Source: Haematobia irritans (Eukaryota > Arthropoda > Insecta > Diptera > Muscidae). From it: a stretch of 64,000 nucleotides of DNA. The stretch is from positions 82,120,003 to 82,184,002 of the forward strand of contig NC_134398.1 of the NCBI RefSeq assembly GCF_050003625.1. The letters run 5' to 3'. Under the pieces are notes generated by a model. The model had not been told where the DNA came from and did not search any database. It saw nothing but the letters and a program-made list of their open reading frames with translations. Shown here one piece after another: positions 32,201 through 43,905 of the stretch. Position 1 is the first letter of the stretch. Each line of letters begins with the position of its first letter. Position numbers and translations under genes: made by a program.

Positions 32201-35200
32201 ATCGACCCTAGATTTAAAGCCACGGAGGTCCCTACAAAATGTCTTTATTTTAAAGAAGCCGCATCTTTGGCTCAGAATCAATACCAAAATCCTTAACGGA
32301 AGGTCAAAAGCTTTGGATCCAAGTAAACTTTTTTTTGAGTGTACCATATTTTATACAAAAAATAAAATATAAGGCATGGAAATAAGGAACAAAGATAAAT
32401 TTTGTTTATATTTTACTCTTATAAGGATAGCATTTGGAAGCAAAAGTTTTCAAAAAAGAAAACACAATTAGTTAAAATAATTCGACTATAACCTAATTTT
32501 CGAGTTTCTAACATGAAGTTGACTTTTTCAAGTATTTTTACGTTTTCATTTTGACCATTTGCGCCAAGAGTCTTAAAAATATATTATATAATATAATTGA
32601 TAAAAATAATATCCTTAATTATAATCTGACTTTAGTCATTAAATGTTTATGAATTATCTTGTGTTACACCTAATGTTTAGTACTAAGTTCGGTTCTGCGA
32701 ACTTATTCTGGATTCCCAAATACAGGGTTGTGCGAAACAATATGCCTGCGTATCACTATCCGTTCGAAAAAAACTCTATACAAAAGATTCGCAATTATTC
32801 CGCTCAAACGTTTTTTGAACTTAGTTTTAGGACTAAGTTAAAACCCTCAAGAAAGCACTCATCTGTTTTTAATTAAATTCTAATTATATTACGTTAAGTT
32901 TAAATAAAATAAATTAACTTAATTTATTTATTATATAACAAAAATTGTTATTCCTTTAACAGCTTTTTTAAAGAATCCCTGTTGAAAAAGTCGAAAAGAA
33001 ACTGACGAAACGTCCAGGTTCTGCTCATAAATAGCCCATTAAATAATTAAAAACTATAAATTATAAAGTGGTCATAAAGGAAAATTAATCACCCTTATTC
33101 CTGAAGTCGCCCTCGCTCTCGCCGTCGCGTTTTGTCGTCTGTCGCTTTTAAGTCGTCTCGTCATTCATTTGGCATTCCTGCGAAGTGGCGACGGCGACGA
33201 CGACGATTACTTTTTGTACCAATTACAATACTCGGTAATAAAAGGCCGATGTCACTAGAAAACAATCAGCTGATATGCATTTTAATTTTTTCGGTTTAAA
33301 ATATTTTTATTTCTGACGCAATTCTAAGTCGGAAAATCAAGAAAAAATATTTAATTTGACGCGGAAAAAATGTGGATATATATTCGAGGACAGTTAAAGC
33401 TTCCAAAACTACAAAAATGGCTGAGATCAATGGCACAAGGATCATCGTGAAAGAAAACAATCGGCTGATGTGCTGAACTTAAGTTATTTGCGTTTAAAAT
33501 GCTGTTTGTTTGTAATCCAATGTTGACTTGGAAAATCAAAATAAATGATAAATTTGACTCGGGAAATGATTTAGATATCTACATTAGGACAATAACAATA
33601 TCCGGCATATACAATTGGAACGACGTTGACATTATGTGTCCAAGGATCATTCAAAGTTCGACACAATTGTTACCTAAGTTTGGTGCTAAATAAAATACAT
33701 TGGCCTTCAAGGATTTCAATTAAAAATAAATGAAATTGAAAATCAACACGTTTACTTTAATTGTACAGTGTTCTTTTCTATGATATAAATGTGATGACCA
33801 TAACTGCTATATATACTGATTTTTTCCCATTTTTTTGTAATTGTTGATGATTAGTCACTTTACCTCTTACCAATTCCCATTGTTTACACTCATTTTTGAA
33901 TTGTTCGATTAATAAAGTCTAAAAAACGTCTTCAAAAATTAAACACTAAACCCGTCGCTGGTAAATTTAAAGGCGACAAAAAGCGACAACAGGAATACCG
34001 ATTTTCTTCGATAGCAGAATATATCGACGAACGGAATACCAATTAGTGGCGACTGACGAAAAGCGACAAAAAGCGACGGCGAGGGCGATTTCAGGAATAA
34101 GGGTGAATGAATATATTAAGCTGGAGTATATAAAAACAGACGTCGTATTTAAAGGGCCTACTTATTTTGCTTATTAATGCAATTTTTAAGTGGTATAGAG
34201 GACACATTACTCTGACGATCTGAAGATGTTTTTTATTGGTCAATATTGATAAACTTTTCATTGAAAAAATCCTAAAATATATGATATTCAGCTTTAAAAT
34301 GGCTATATTTACATAATAGAAAATACCATTGAAGTAAGGACAACTGGGTTGTAATAAGTCCCGAGAATTCTTCAATTCTTGGGGTCTTTTGATGTCCCTT
34401 GGGGTCTTTTGATGTCCCACATCGTATTTTTAAAATTTTTTTCTTGTTCCCATATCCGGAATGACAAATCACAAGTAATTATGGAACATGTAATTATGGA
34501 ACAATTAATTTTGAATTGACTTTGGTGATTATTCCGTGATTGAAGAAATTTCAATTCAAAACTAATTGGATGAATTCATTTCGTGCTTGAAGACAACCAT
34601 TTTTTTATGTGTGTTTTGGTTGAGTTTAAATTTGAACTATTGCCAAACTAAAATTTTTCGATTTCGGATATCGGAATCCGATTAAACTTTTTTGGTTACT
34701 CTGATGTCACTCCATTTAAACCACTGATCACAAATGTTTTGAAGTATATATACAGGCGTACGCACTTACACTTCGAACGTAATAGTTGGCCACACATGGA
34801 CCCTCGAATATTGATGCATCCTCCAGCGTTATCCATGACATATCATTGCGTATATCAAGTGGCAATTTTCCATTGAGTCGTAGGAGAGCTAGATCGTTCT
34901 CTCCTGTGGTGTAATTGAAATGGTGCGCCACAAGAACATCTTTAACATCGAGAATAAGCTCGTCCGCAAAGGCTGTGGAACTGCCAGCAATGACACTTAA
35001 CGATGTTGGTGGCAATGAGACCACGGAACTTGTTGCCGAAAATTGATAGTGAATACATGAGGCAGTGGTTAAAATAAGGCGACTTTGAATTATAACACCG
35101 TTGCACAAATGAATCGGCGGAACTTTAGGATGCATTTTGACATATAGGGAAACCTGATAGGTTGGTTGATCACACTGCATAAACGCTGGCATTAATGCCA

Positions 35201-35237
35201 TCATCATTGCAATGGCCAGTATTTTAAAGCTATTCAT
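29291..35237 (-). CDS. Serine-protease homologue (trypsin fold, catalytically dead), four exons
   Basis: Exons join in phase: 35237-34770, 30011-29865, 29799-29520, 29451-29291, giving 351 residues. Introns have GT..AG ends (GTAAGTGCG/TTGTAG, GTAAGTATT/GTTAG, GTTAGTATG/TTTTAG). Residues 1-22 are a signal peptide. The chymotrypsin-fold core follows: LILTTASC at 54-61 has Ser where the catalytic His should be, ENDLALLRL keeps the Asp (115), and HNGDRGTGLVC has Arg 217 where the Ser should be. PYLGWIYDKV is the usual C-terminal helix. No activation IVGG is seen. After it come ~50 extra residues, Ser/Thr-rich (SGSASSVTANNATSSS), then a hydrophobic stretch KLIYGWFSLVGVTIYLSF, suggesting a membrane or GPI anchor. 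So: secreted or surface-tethered pseudoprotease; partner unknown. The first intron is 4.76 kb. Confidence 0.85.
30400..30790. mobile_element. family-F repeat copy 2
   Basis: ACACTGAATTCGGATGACACC, TGCAAATTCAGTGCA and GTCCTATGACAAG in the same order as 25110-25575. Confidence 0.65.
31164..31377. mobile_element. small TIR MITE
   Basis: Left CCATTTTTATGTAGCTCCGT and right ACGGAGCTTCATGAAAATGG are inverted repeats; interior has paired TTAACTGxxA words. 214 bp, non-coding. Confidence 0.75.
31679..32341. mobile_element. family-D MITE copy 2 (663 bp)
   Basis: Ends CACTGAAAAAAATATTGACC and AACTTTTTTTTGAGTG, TA flanks (31677-31678, 32342-32343). Copies at 61443-62071 and fragments at 23560 and 58168. 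Confidence 0.85.
32342..33088. other. unassigned intronic gap
   Basis: AT-rich; a 77-codon frame at 32643-32876 has no recognisable motif. Nothing else seen. Confidence 0.3.
33089..34106. mobile_element. TIR element with GTCGC-rich ends (1018 bp)
   Basis: Left TCACCCTTATTCCTGAAGTC and right GATTTCAGGAATAAGGGTGA pair over about 29 bases. Subterminal zones carry many GTCGC/GCGAC words on both sides (33106-33205, 33955-34090). No transposase frame. Target duplication not resolved. Confidence 0.8.
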
Positions 35238-35365
35238 GATCGATTTTACAAATTATCTGTTTTGTGAATTCCTTTTTTGTATTTTTTTTCACGAAATTTA
35301 AATTTAATTTTTCTTTATCCTTTTTGCAATGCAAACGCGTTAGTAGTCCACTAAGGTTGTCAACT

Positions 35366-35401
35366 AAATGAGCAACTGTCGTTAAGAAGATACGTATATA
35401 A
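35366..35401 (-). promoter_or_regulatory. putative core promoter of the protease homologue
   Basis: On the minus strand TTATATA (35395-35401) lies about 32 bases upstream of an initiator-like TCATTT (35366-35371), about 130 bases before the ATG at 35237. Placement and spacing fit an insect TATA promoter. Confidence 0.5.
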
Positions 35402-35925
35402 CATGAGATTCTCCAGTCTAATGCACAGCGAGCAATTCTAGGTAATCAGGAGAAATTCAAACTGATTCGCAATTCGACGAACTGCTTTGGCTGGTCTGTT
35501 ATCACCTCGGGAGTAGATAATCTTACGATGCCACTCCGCTACCTGATAAATATGTCAGAATTTTTGAGATACACCTCTTTCGTTTACATTTGTATTTTGT
35601 ACTTTTCGATTAACACAAAAAAGCATTATGGTAAATAAACCACATACATTGTGCAAATGTATGCAAATAAAAATTTAAATTTTAGAGATTTCAAACCATG
35701 GCGTATGAGGGTGAATAACGACAACAGCTACGTCCACCACACAAAACAAAAATATTGAACACAACGATTTCTTGTCCTTAAAATAGGAATGCTAGTTTTG
35801 CTTGGCATAAAAGACACATTTCCTTCACTGAAAGGACGTTTTCTATGAAGACGTTTTGCCCTTCGTGTTGAGAGATTCAACTTTAAAATGGTTATATTTA
35901 CATAAAAGCTATTTCCATTTAACTG
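35402..35925. other. upstream flank, no gene seen
   Basis: No convincing coding sequence. The stretch 35817-35925 is a diverged copy of intronic sequence at 34190-34330. Confidence 0.4.
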
Positions 35926-37360
35926 CACCCAGAAAAAAGTGACCTCTTCTTTAAGTTAAAATGAACTCATTGTGAAGAAAGTTGAACTTCGTATAGCGCC
36001 AAAGACATTTTTATTTGTTTGAACGATGTGATTTTCGTAGAAATTAGGAATAATGCATTCCATATATTAGTTAACATTTTCCTATATTTATATACCACTA
36101 TACTACAGAATGAAAAAAATTAACTAATTTGAATTCATATATGGAATGATTTTATTGAAATTTTTTCATTCATTTCGACAAATCTTACACATTTGTGGTA
36201 AAACTTTTACTTCATAATTAGAACTGCTTACCTTCGTTTTTAAATACAATTTTATTTATTTCTATAAGCAATTTTATCTTCAATAAAAGACATGTTTTAT
36301 TAATATATTGAATATATTTATTAAGAATCAACAGCATCGAATCTCTTTGAAATATTAGTTTATTATTCCACTATTTCCAATTTCCGTGTGATATTATCAA
36401 CTGTAAAACGCACTTTTTCTTCTTCTTGTACTTTTCACTTTTAATAAGTTGCTGCCTAACGATTTTGTCCTCCTTTTACAATTTCAATACCTACAAATAT
36501 AAAAAATCATAAAACATTTTTGTTGCAAAAGGTTAGCGTCACTGAATATTACCTGATAATTGAAGATTCCAAAATGAAGACAAATGAAAGGGTTGTTATT
36601 CTGCTGGTGTTTTCTTTCTTTATACACTATCACGAACATTGATAGATTTATTTAAAAAAACGAAAATTTTTCTCACTAATTTAAAATAACAAATATTTTA
36701 TATATTTTATTTGTTATTTATTATATTATTTTACCATATTATTTTTTAACAATCTCTCCGTATACCAAAACAACGCGATTCCAACTAAAAAAACAACCGA
36801 CGCGCAAATATATCGATTACACCCACGCGCAAACACATCGATTACGATGACAGGTATCGATTACAGGTAGACAATAGAAATTTAGGGAAATTGCCTATAT
36901 TCTAACAAGTGTGTTTCCTTAAGTTTTGAAAGGATTGCATACTTCTTAGTACGAATGAACTAAAATATTTTTCTATGCCAAGTGTTGTTCGTATGTATGA
37001 AAAACTTTCTATTATAAAGGAAGTCGCAATTATCATTTTATAAGAAATTTTACTAATTTTTAAGAAACTTGGTTTTAGTTCGGTTTTTGTTTATTTTTAC
37101 GAATGCTTTGTTATCGGTGAATAAAATTTTCTTTTTCAGTAGTAAATTCTTATACCCAGCGAAGAAAATAGTATGAGTAAAATTCCATGCCTTATTCTAG
37201 TTAATGAACTATTCCTAACTGCTTTCAGTTTAGGATTTTTTTACTGAAACGAGTAAATTTTATTATTTTTCACAAAAATTTACCTTAATGGAAATAAAAT
37301 GGATAAACTATATTGATGAAAATTTTTTCCTTTAGTTTCGAAGGCACTTTTTTCTGGGTG
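35926..37360. mobile_element. family-G element copy 1 (1.43 kb)
   Basis: Ends CACCCAGAAAAAAGTGACC and GCACTTTTTTCTGGGTG. Collinear with 46252-47681 at roughly 95% by eye. No open frame of note. TG stands on both outer sides here and TT on both sides of copy 2, hinting at a 2-bp duplication. Confidence 0.85.
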
Positions 37361-37487
37361 TGTGATCAAATTGTCCTATAAACTTTAAAAACACAAATCT
37401 TCCAGACTGAAGATTTATATGAGTCGAGCCTGAATTTGGAAATCAAAGTGGTGGTTAACAAGTTTTTATAGGGGTTTGGTACCACAC

Positions 37488-38023
37488 ACACAAAAATTTT
37501 TTTTTCTAATTTAACAACGAAATTAATAGATCCAATTAATTTTTTAATTAATTAATCAATTACAAAAATGATAGTATCAAGCACAGTTTTAATTGGACAT
37601 AAAACAATAGTTGATTAATAAATTAATTGATTTCATTAGCAAATTTCAATTGATTTTTTAATTGATACAATTAAAAATTTAATTGATGTTCATTGCAAAA
37701 CTTAATTAATTTTTTAATAGAAAACGTAACTATTTTCGATTAATTTCTTAACTGGCTTTGTTTTTAATTTCTTAACTGGCTTTTCATCATTTGTAATAAA
37801 ATTCCATCACCTTTTTAACTGGCTTAGTCTTCCGAGTTTGATTAAAGAGTTAATTGTATCAATAAATTTTTTAATTAAATATTTAAAAAAAAAATTCAAT
37901 CATTGACCTAATATTTAAATATTGATCAAAAACTAATTGTATCAATTAATTTATTAATTGCCAAGTTTGTCAACTTCAATTAACTTTTTAATTGGAAATA
38001 TTTTGGTGACAGTTTTTTGTGCA
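37488..38023. mobile_element. family-C MITE copy 3
   Basis: Dense TTAATTGA words from AAAATTTTTTTTTCTAAT to TATTTTGGTGACAGTTTTTT, matching the copy at 14164. Non-coding. Confidence 0.7.
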
Positions 38024-38345
38024 TGATGAAAAAAGCTAAAAAACGAATAAATTTGAATTTGTTTTCCAATATCAAGACCTAAGGAAGGGTTTTCTTTTCC
38101 ACGGTACGAAATTTTAGACAAACAAAATTTTCTTTCGATGACAATAAATTTTCTTTGAATGCAAAAAAAAGGTTCGAGGTAATCAATGCATCGTTTGTCA
38201 TAGATTCGGCTTTATTTCCTTTTAAAGAAACTAATTTACATTACAAAGGTTTTACCCCTTCTCAGAAATATCAGAGAGTATTTTTTCTTTGGGTGAAGTT
38301 AAAGGAAAATTGCGTTTTAAATACATCCTTAGTGTAATACTTCAC
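38024..38345. mobile_element. diverged family-D-like fragment
   Basis: TTTTCTTTGAATGCAAAAAAA and AATTGCGTTTTAAATACATCC resemble the right part of family D at 61900-62070. Edges uncertain. Confidence 0.4.
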
Positions 38346-38699
38346 TTTACATCAATATCAAAAATGTTAGTGTAAAAACAAAATAAATATAAAGCCATGC
38401 AAGCATTTTTTTCAGGGCATTGATTTCATCTTCAGTCTAGTCAAATTAGCAAATGGCAAATATTGCAATTCTATGAAACAAAATTTGAAACCTTCTGAGA
38501 AATAAAAATAAGAACAGGGATACTAATAATTTATATGAATAAACAAACAACCGGACGTTTTTCATATCATAAATCTTTTCCATGGTGTATATAAGTAATT
38601 CAGGTGAGTAGTGTTATCGTTCATCCAAAGTTTTAGTGGAATAATGACGTGAAGAAAATTTACAGGGGTCTTGTTGCTGAAGACCTTTTACTAAATCTT
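38346..38699. other. unassigned gap
   Basis: AT-rich, nothing recognised. Confidence 0.3.
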
Positions 38700-39232
<533 letters not shown>

Positions 39233-39339
39233 CATTTTAAAGAAAAATCTTAATTCCCTCCCATAAAATACACTTATGCTAATGTTTTTCCATGTCCCTT
39301 ATTTTAGTTAGTTTAACATGGAATTGTAGAGAGCTCATT

Positions 39340-39411
39340 GATAAGAAAGAAGTTCACAACCTGCAATGTCACAATAGAATGAGCCTAATCAATCGAGCTG
39401 CCACTAACCTA
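39340..39411 (+). mobile_element. diverged LINE 3'-end fragment
   Basis: GAGCCTAATCAATCGAGCTG then CCACTAACCTAACC resembles the I/LOA-type LINE tail with many changes. No clear target duplication. Confidence 0.4.
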
Positions 39412-39602
39412 ACCGTATCATTACGGTTGGACACCGAAAAAAATTCCGTAGTTAAACTAACGCTAAATTTAACTCATTTTTATTGAAAATAAATTATTTG
39501 TTTGAAGTAAAATTTTAATATTTTTTCGAAATTTTCCACAGCCAAATGAAATTTTCCTTTTGTTAAGTATGTAATATAATTATATACTCAGATAGTAATA
39601 TT

Positions 39603-40437
39603 TTTTTTTTTTTTTTTTTTTTTTTAATTCTGTTTATTTGCAATCTATTTTTCTACAAAACATTAAGCAAATTTTTTGTTACATATCTTAAACTGAATTG
39701 TTTAGGCTCCATTGAACCTAACAATATATTCTTTAAAATATCTAATATTTACATGACATTGATAGTTAAGCTTTGCTTAAATAAAAGGGAGTTCAAGAAC
39801 ATGTCGCCTTTTTAGTCTTCTTACTTCATCGGTATCATCTAACAAATTAATTGCTAATACATTAGAGTGATAACTTAATCTATTCAGATAATTACTACTA
39901 AACTTTTTAATTTCGTCTTTAACAAGAGGAATGTTGAGATCTTTGTGAATGTTGTTGTTGTTGACAAACCAGGGAGAGCCAGTAATAAGCCTCAAAGTTT
40001 TTGATTGGTATCTTTGAAGAATTTCTATGTTGGAATTGCTGGCAGTACCCCATAATTGAATTCCGTAGGTCCATATTGGTTTTAAAATTGTTTTATAGAG
40101 CAGAACTTTGTTATTTAAACTTAGTGTAGATCTCTGACCTAACAACCAATGCATTCTTTTTGTTTTAATGTTTAGATGCTGCCTTTTCATTCGAATGTGC
40201 TCATTCCAAGTTAGTCTTTTATCCAAGTGAAGTCCAAGATATTTTACAGAGTATGCTGACTCTATTACTGTTCCATTGAATACAGGTGGAGGACATTCCT
40301 TTCTTCGAAGACTAAATGAAACATGGCCAGATTTTTCGGCATTAACCTTAATATTCCACTTTTTGTACCATTCTTGCATTGTATTTAATTGGTTTTGGAT
40401 TTTTTTAGTAGCCTTTTTGTGACATTTATTAGTCGCC
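39603..40437 (-). mobile_element. jockey-like LINE 3' fragment
   Basis: Minus-strand copy with a poly(A) tail read as T25 at 39601-39625. AATATT at 39597-39602 and 40438-40443 is the candidate duplication. It holds only the C-terminal part of ORF2. Confidence 0.85.
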
Positions 40438-40451
40438 AATATTGCCTGCAA
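39777..40451 (-). CDS. jockey-like ORF2 C-terminal region, truncated
   Basis: Frame without stops after the truncation: WYKKWNIKVNAEKSGHVSF, VKYLGLHLDKRLTWNEHI, LLYKTILKPIWTYGIQLWG, ending HVLELPFI. These are the thumb/C-terminal blocks that follow YADD in jockey-group LINEs; the active site itself is absent. The first residues (to about 40438) come from the flanking LINE. Confidence 0.85.
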   Translation of the reverse strand: MQAILATNKCHKKATKKIQNQLNTMQEWYKKWNIKVNAEKSGHVSFSLRRKECPPPVFNGTVIESAYSVKYLGLHLDKRLTWNEHIRMKRQHLNIKTKRMHWLLGQRSTLSLNNKVLLYKTILKPIWTYGIQLWGTASNSNIEILQRYQSKTLRLITGSPWFVNNNNIHKDLNIPLVKDEIKKFSSNYLNRLSYHSNVLAINLLDDTDEVRRLKRRHVLELPFI

Positions 40452-41479
40452 TAAAGTCCTTGGATTCTGTGTTTCTTAACTGGAAAACGGCCATCGACTG
40501 CCGCAAATCTCTCAACGAGATGTCTGAGCAGTACAATATTCACCTAATATGTGTGCCTGGCCATAGGAACATACCGGTATGCCTCTGGCTACCTGCGAGC
40601 TCTTACTGCGTGAGACGGCTGTTATGATGGCAAATGTTCGATGAAATAATTGCAAAGGTTGTAACGACACAAAGCAAATATGGCCCCATTTAAACTTAAA
40701 CCGCACGCTAGATATGCTAGTGTTCTTAAGACGTCAGATTTCACTCCTGATATCTGCTATAACGGGTCGCTGGCTGTTAGACAATTTTGCAAAAACTATT
40801 GGCGCGAAGTATAATGACTACTGTATAAGCTGTCATGATGCGGAGGAAAAGGAATCAATTAAGCACCTCTGGTGTGAGTGTCCTGCATTTTCTGTAAGGC
40901 TTAAGTGAATTTTAGGTGCATATAGCTTTAGATTACTGGCGGACCTGGAAAACGTTAACTTAAACAGTCTGCAAATGTTTTTGGTTGGTTCAACCAAAGG
41001 TTCAGCGGTTATAACTACAAGTGTCCATATGTAATAGGTACTTTTAGCTAATGGACTGAATAGTCTACGTGAGCCTGAAACTTAATCGGGCTGCCACTTT
41101 AACCTAACCTAAGTATGTCTCAAACATTTTATGAACTAAACTTGGGTATATAGCTCAATGACCGTACACAAAAGTTCAATATGAACTAACGCAAACGAAA
41201 ATTTTCGTAAGATTCCCAAGAGTAGTAAGAATGAACTACAGTATGGTTAAAATGACCATGATTTGGCGCCAATGATTTTCTTCTTTATTTTTAGTTCATT
41301 TTTTCTTCTATGGGAGGATGTAGTTTTGTGAACTGCAGTTAAAAAGTACAACAGGGCATTAAATTTTCCTGGTTTTAACAACGCTATGTAAAAAGCTCAA
41401 AATATGGAGAATAATTTTGTTCAATTTTCGCACAAGGTAGTTCATTCTTGCTATAAAACAGTTTACTTTTTTTCTGTGT

Positions 41480-42186
41480 ATTTAAAATTAAAAATGTTGT
41501 CCACCCAGAAGGGATTTTTATATCCTTGCTATTAGACATTATTGAATAAGTTTCATTTTCAATCATTTAGATTGAGATTTTATTATATTGAAATGATTTT
41601 GCGTTTTGCCGTAAATTGAAATTGAATAGAAACAGGAACATAAAATATTTCCAATAGAAACTGAAAATGAAAACTAAATAAAAAATTAATCGATACAATA
41701 ATCTTTCCCAATTATTATTTTAATAAAATGAAAATATTAGTTATCCCAACTATTAATTGAATAAAAGTAGATTTACAATTTAGAACGTAATGTGAAAGGT
41801 TGTTCCAAAGTTATTAGTTTCTATATGCTTATTATAATATTCATTAGTTTATAAGTATATTCTCTGCCGCAGAGAAGAAACATGATTGTCACGACCATAT
41901 TCAAAGAGCAAAATAATATGATAGGAGCTATTTTTGCGGCGACCATGTAACATTTTCAACTGCAACCATGTAGGCTCAGTGAAAATGGCTCTAAGAAAAA
42001 TAAAACTGTCCTCATCTAAAATGTTATTATATTGATAGAAAAAATTTTGTTTGAATCACGATCTAAGGTATGGTATTCGTCAAAAATGTTTTTCTTCCAA
42101 TTAAAAGAACATGGCCACAACCTAAAATGTTTTGATTTTTCTGAAAAAAACTTTTTTCGTCGTCGAAAAAAAGACGCCACTTGAGA
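41480..42186. other. dispersed repeat and unassigned sequence
   Basis: 41697-41860 is the reverse of 10425-10545. The remainder to 42186 has no convincing gene. Confidence 0.45.
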
Positions 42187-42286
42187 AAAGAAATCACAAA
42201 ATTAACTTTATTTATTTATAAACTAATTCATTGTTTATTTGTATTTATAATGTCGTGCAAGCAAATATCAAATATTTTTATACACT

Positions 42287-42511
42287 CTATTTTGATTTAA
42301 TTTCAACAATAAGTAATGATTCCATATTTACGTCCCGCTCATCAAATGTAACTGCAAATAAAAATAAATGATACATTATAGAAAAATGCAGAACAAAAAA
42401 CAGGTAAATTTTTTCAGTTACACTTCCCTTTTTGTGTTCACATAAAACCACGTGCCACTTCTGAATAAAAAAATTAACACAAAACACAGTAATTCCGTAT
42501 TCTCCGTCCAT
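42287..42511 (-). CDS. possible two-exon gene for a 50-residue protein
   Basis: ATG at 42509-42511, exon to 42424, intron 42352-42423 (GTGTAACTG..TTTATTTGCAG, 72 bp), second exon to TAG at 42287-42289; the phases join. The product begins MDGEYGITVFCVNFFIQKWH and ends NMESLLIVEIKSK. An initiator-like GTCAGTCG lies about 25 bases upstream on the minus strand, and AATAAA words occur downstream (about 42190-42240). I do not recognise the protein. It may be a host microgene, or a leading exon captured in a repeat. The donor GTGTAA is weak. Confidence 0.3.
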   Translation of the reverse strand: MDGEYGITVFCVNFFIQKWHVVLCEHKKGSVTEKIYLFFVLHFSIMYHLFLFAVTFDERDVNMESLLIVEIKSK

Positions 42512-42559
42512 TGCAAGCAACAATCAACACACGACTGACGCGCAAAATGAAAATCGTGT

Positions 42560-43325
42560 GTACCTGCTCAATGTTTTTATAAAATTCTTTGCTCTGCAAA
42601 AAAAGTTAAAAAATTAAATGGTCACGAAAACAATGTACATGGTCTTTATGGCCATGTAATGGTTCTAGACATACATATACGTAACCTATAAAAATACTTT
42701 TTGCCCTGCAAAAAAGTAAAAAAATGAATTGTCAGGTACATGACTTTTCGACCATTTAATTGTCTCAAATTCTATCATTTATATAATAGAACATGTTTGC
42801 TGCATTTGAGAACCATTTAAATGCTCGAAAACTCACAACAAAATTATTTCATATAAAAGTGAAATAATTATATATTTATTGAATAAATCAAAATTTAATT
42901 GGTAATGGAGCTCACGATAAACAAAATAATTGACTCAACTAAAAAATTCGTTGAGTATTGTCGAACAAAGTTAATTGAATTGGAATCAATTAAAAACTTA
43001 ATTGAAAGTTATGTAAACATTTCATGTGTCTAATTAGTTCTCTGTTTGATACTCATAATTTTCGGCATTGAAGCACTTTCAACTAAAAATTTAAATAGAT
43101 CCATTAGTTTCGAGATTGTGTAGGAAAAAGGATATTTTTGTAAAGGCATAAAAAATTAATTGGATCGTCATTGAATCAGAAAAAAAGCTGTGTGTAGGCA
43201 ATACTGTGCTTATATACTTGCGATTTTTTGCATTATGTGACGAAGCAGGATGGGCAGGACTTTGATGTTTCTTCATTTCATGTGTGAGTCAAGACTAACA
43301 TATATAGCGCATTAAAAATTTTTAG
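42560..43325. mobile_element. unassigned AT-rich DNA with family-C fragments
   Basis: 42880-43010 and 43080-43180 carry TTAATTGA words and an end TTTTTTTGTGTAGG-like tail. TCTGCAAAAAAAGT words near 42593 and 42706 look like repeat ends. No gene seen. Confidence 0.4.
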
Positions 43326-43329
43326 ACCC

Positions 43330-43606
43330 GTGCGTTTAATTCGGGCATGAGAGGGTTAACTGACTTTGTGTTTTTAGTTTGAATAAAAAATTTACTGTTT
43401 TAAATAAATTTTTAGTTAAAAATTAAAAACTTTTCGATCACTCCTTTTTAAGTGATTTAGCCTTCCGAGTTTGATTAAAAAGTTAGTAATATCAATTAAT
43501 TGTTTCTATCTTGATTAAAACGTTAATTGTAGCAATTAATTTATTAATTGAAAACATTTTCAATTTTTTAATTGGAAATATTTTGGTGATATTTTTTCTG
43601 TGAAGG
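43330..43606. mobile_element. family-C MITE fragment
   Basis: Right part of family C, ending TATTTTGGTGATATTTTTTCTGTG. Confidence 0.65.
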
Positions 43607-43832
43607 TGAGTACTATGTTCGGTTTTTTGCGCGAACAAAACTTAGTATTATGGATGGAAATGATTCAATGTATTGATGGGGAAACATTTAAAAAATTTAA
43701 ATTAACTGATTAAAAAAGTACTATGAAAACTGAATACAGTACTTACCTTTACGTAGAAACATGGAAGCATATAGAAAACAAAAATGCTTCACATTTTTCA
43801 GGCAACTAGAAGCTGGTAGAATTTCTGCTGCA

Positions 43833-43905
43833 TCAATTAGAGCTGCAAAACTATCAATAGTACTATCGATAGCTTATAACGATTATCGATAGTATCGGTA
43901 TAAAT
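43833..43905. promoter_or_regulatory. TATCGATA cluster (DRE-like), left member of an inverted pair
   Basis: TGCATCAATTAGAGCTGCAA is followed by ACTATCGATAGC and ATTATCGATAG. TATCGATA is the established DREF-binding core in flies. A related inverted copy is at 49435-49520. It is probably part of a repeat. Confidence 0.4.

Larger units (their letters stand above)
30012..34769 (-). other. intron 1 of the protease homologue, filled with repeats
   Basis: Holds a SINE/MITE-like block at 30217-30345 shared with 57640-57745, family-F copy 2, a small TIR MITE (31164-31377), family-D copy 2, a 1.0-kb TIR element (33089-34106), and a direct 20-bp repeat GGGGTCTTTTGATGTCCC at 34380-34420. 34190-34330 resembles 35817-35925 upstream of exon 1. 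No additional exon recognised. Confidence 0.75.
39573..41110 (+). mobile_element. 5'-truncated I/LOA-type LINE copy, itself interrupted
   Basis: Left sliver 39573-39602 (TATATACTCAGATAGT) and right part 40438-41110 match the LINE around 54366-55166; the tail is TTTAACCTAACCTAA. A jockey-like LINE separates them. Coding is broken by stops (short frames 40442-40627, 40714-40908). Confidence 0.88.
39432..41478. mobile_element. family-B MITE copy 2, interrupted
   Basis: Left arm 39432-39572 and right arm 41111-41478 match copy 1 in reverse; TA follows the right end (41479-41480). A LINE inserted with duplication AAGTATGT (39565-39572, 41111-41118). Confidence 0.88.
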
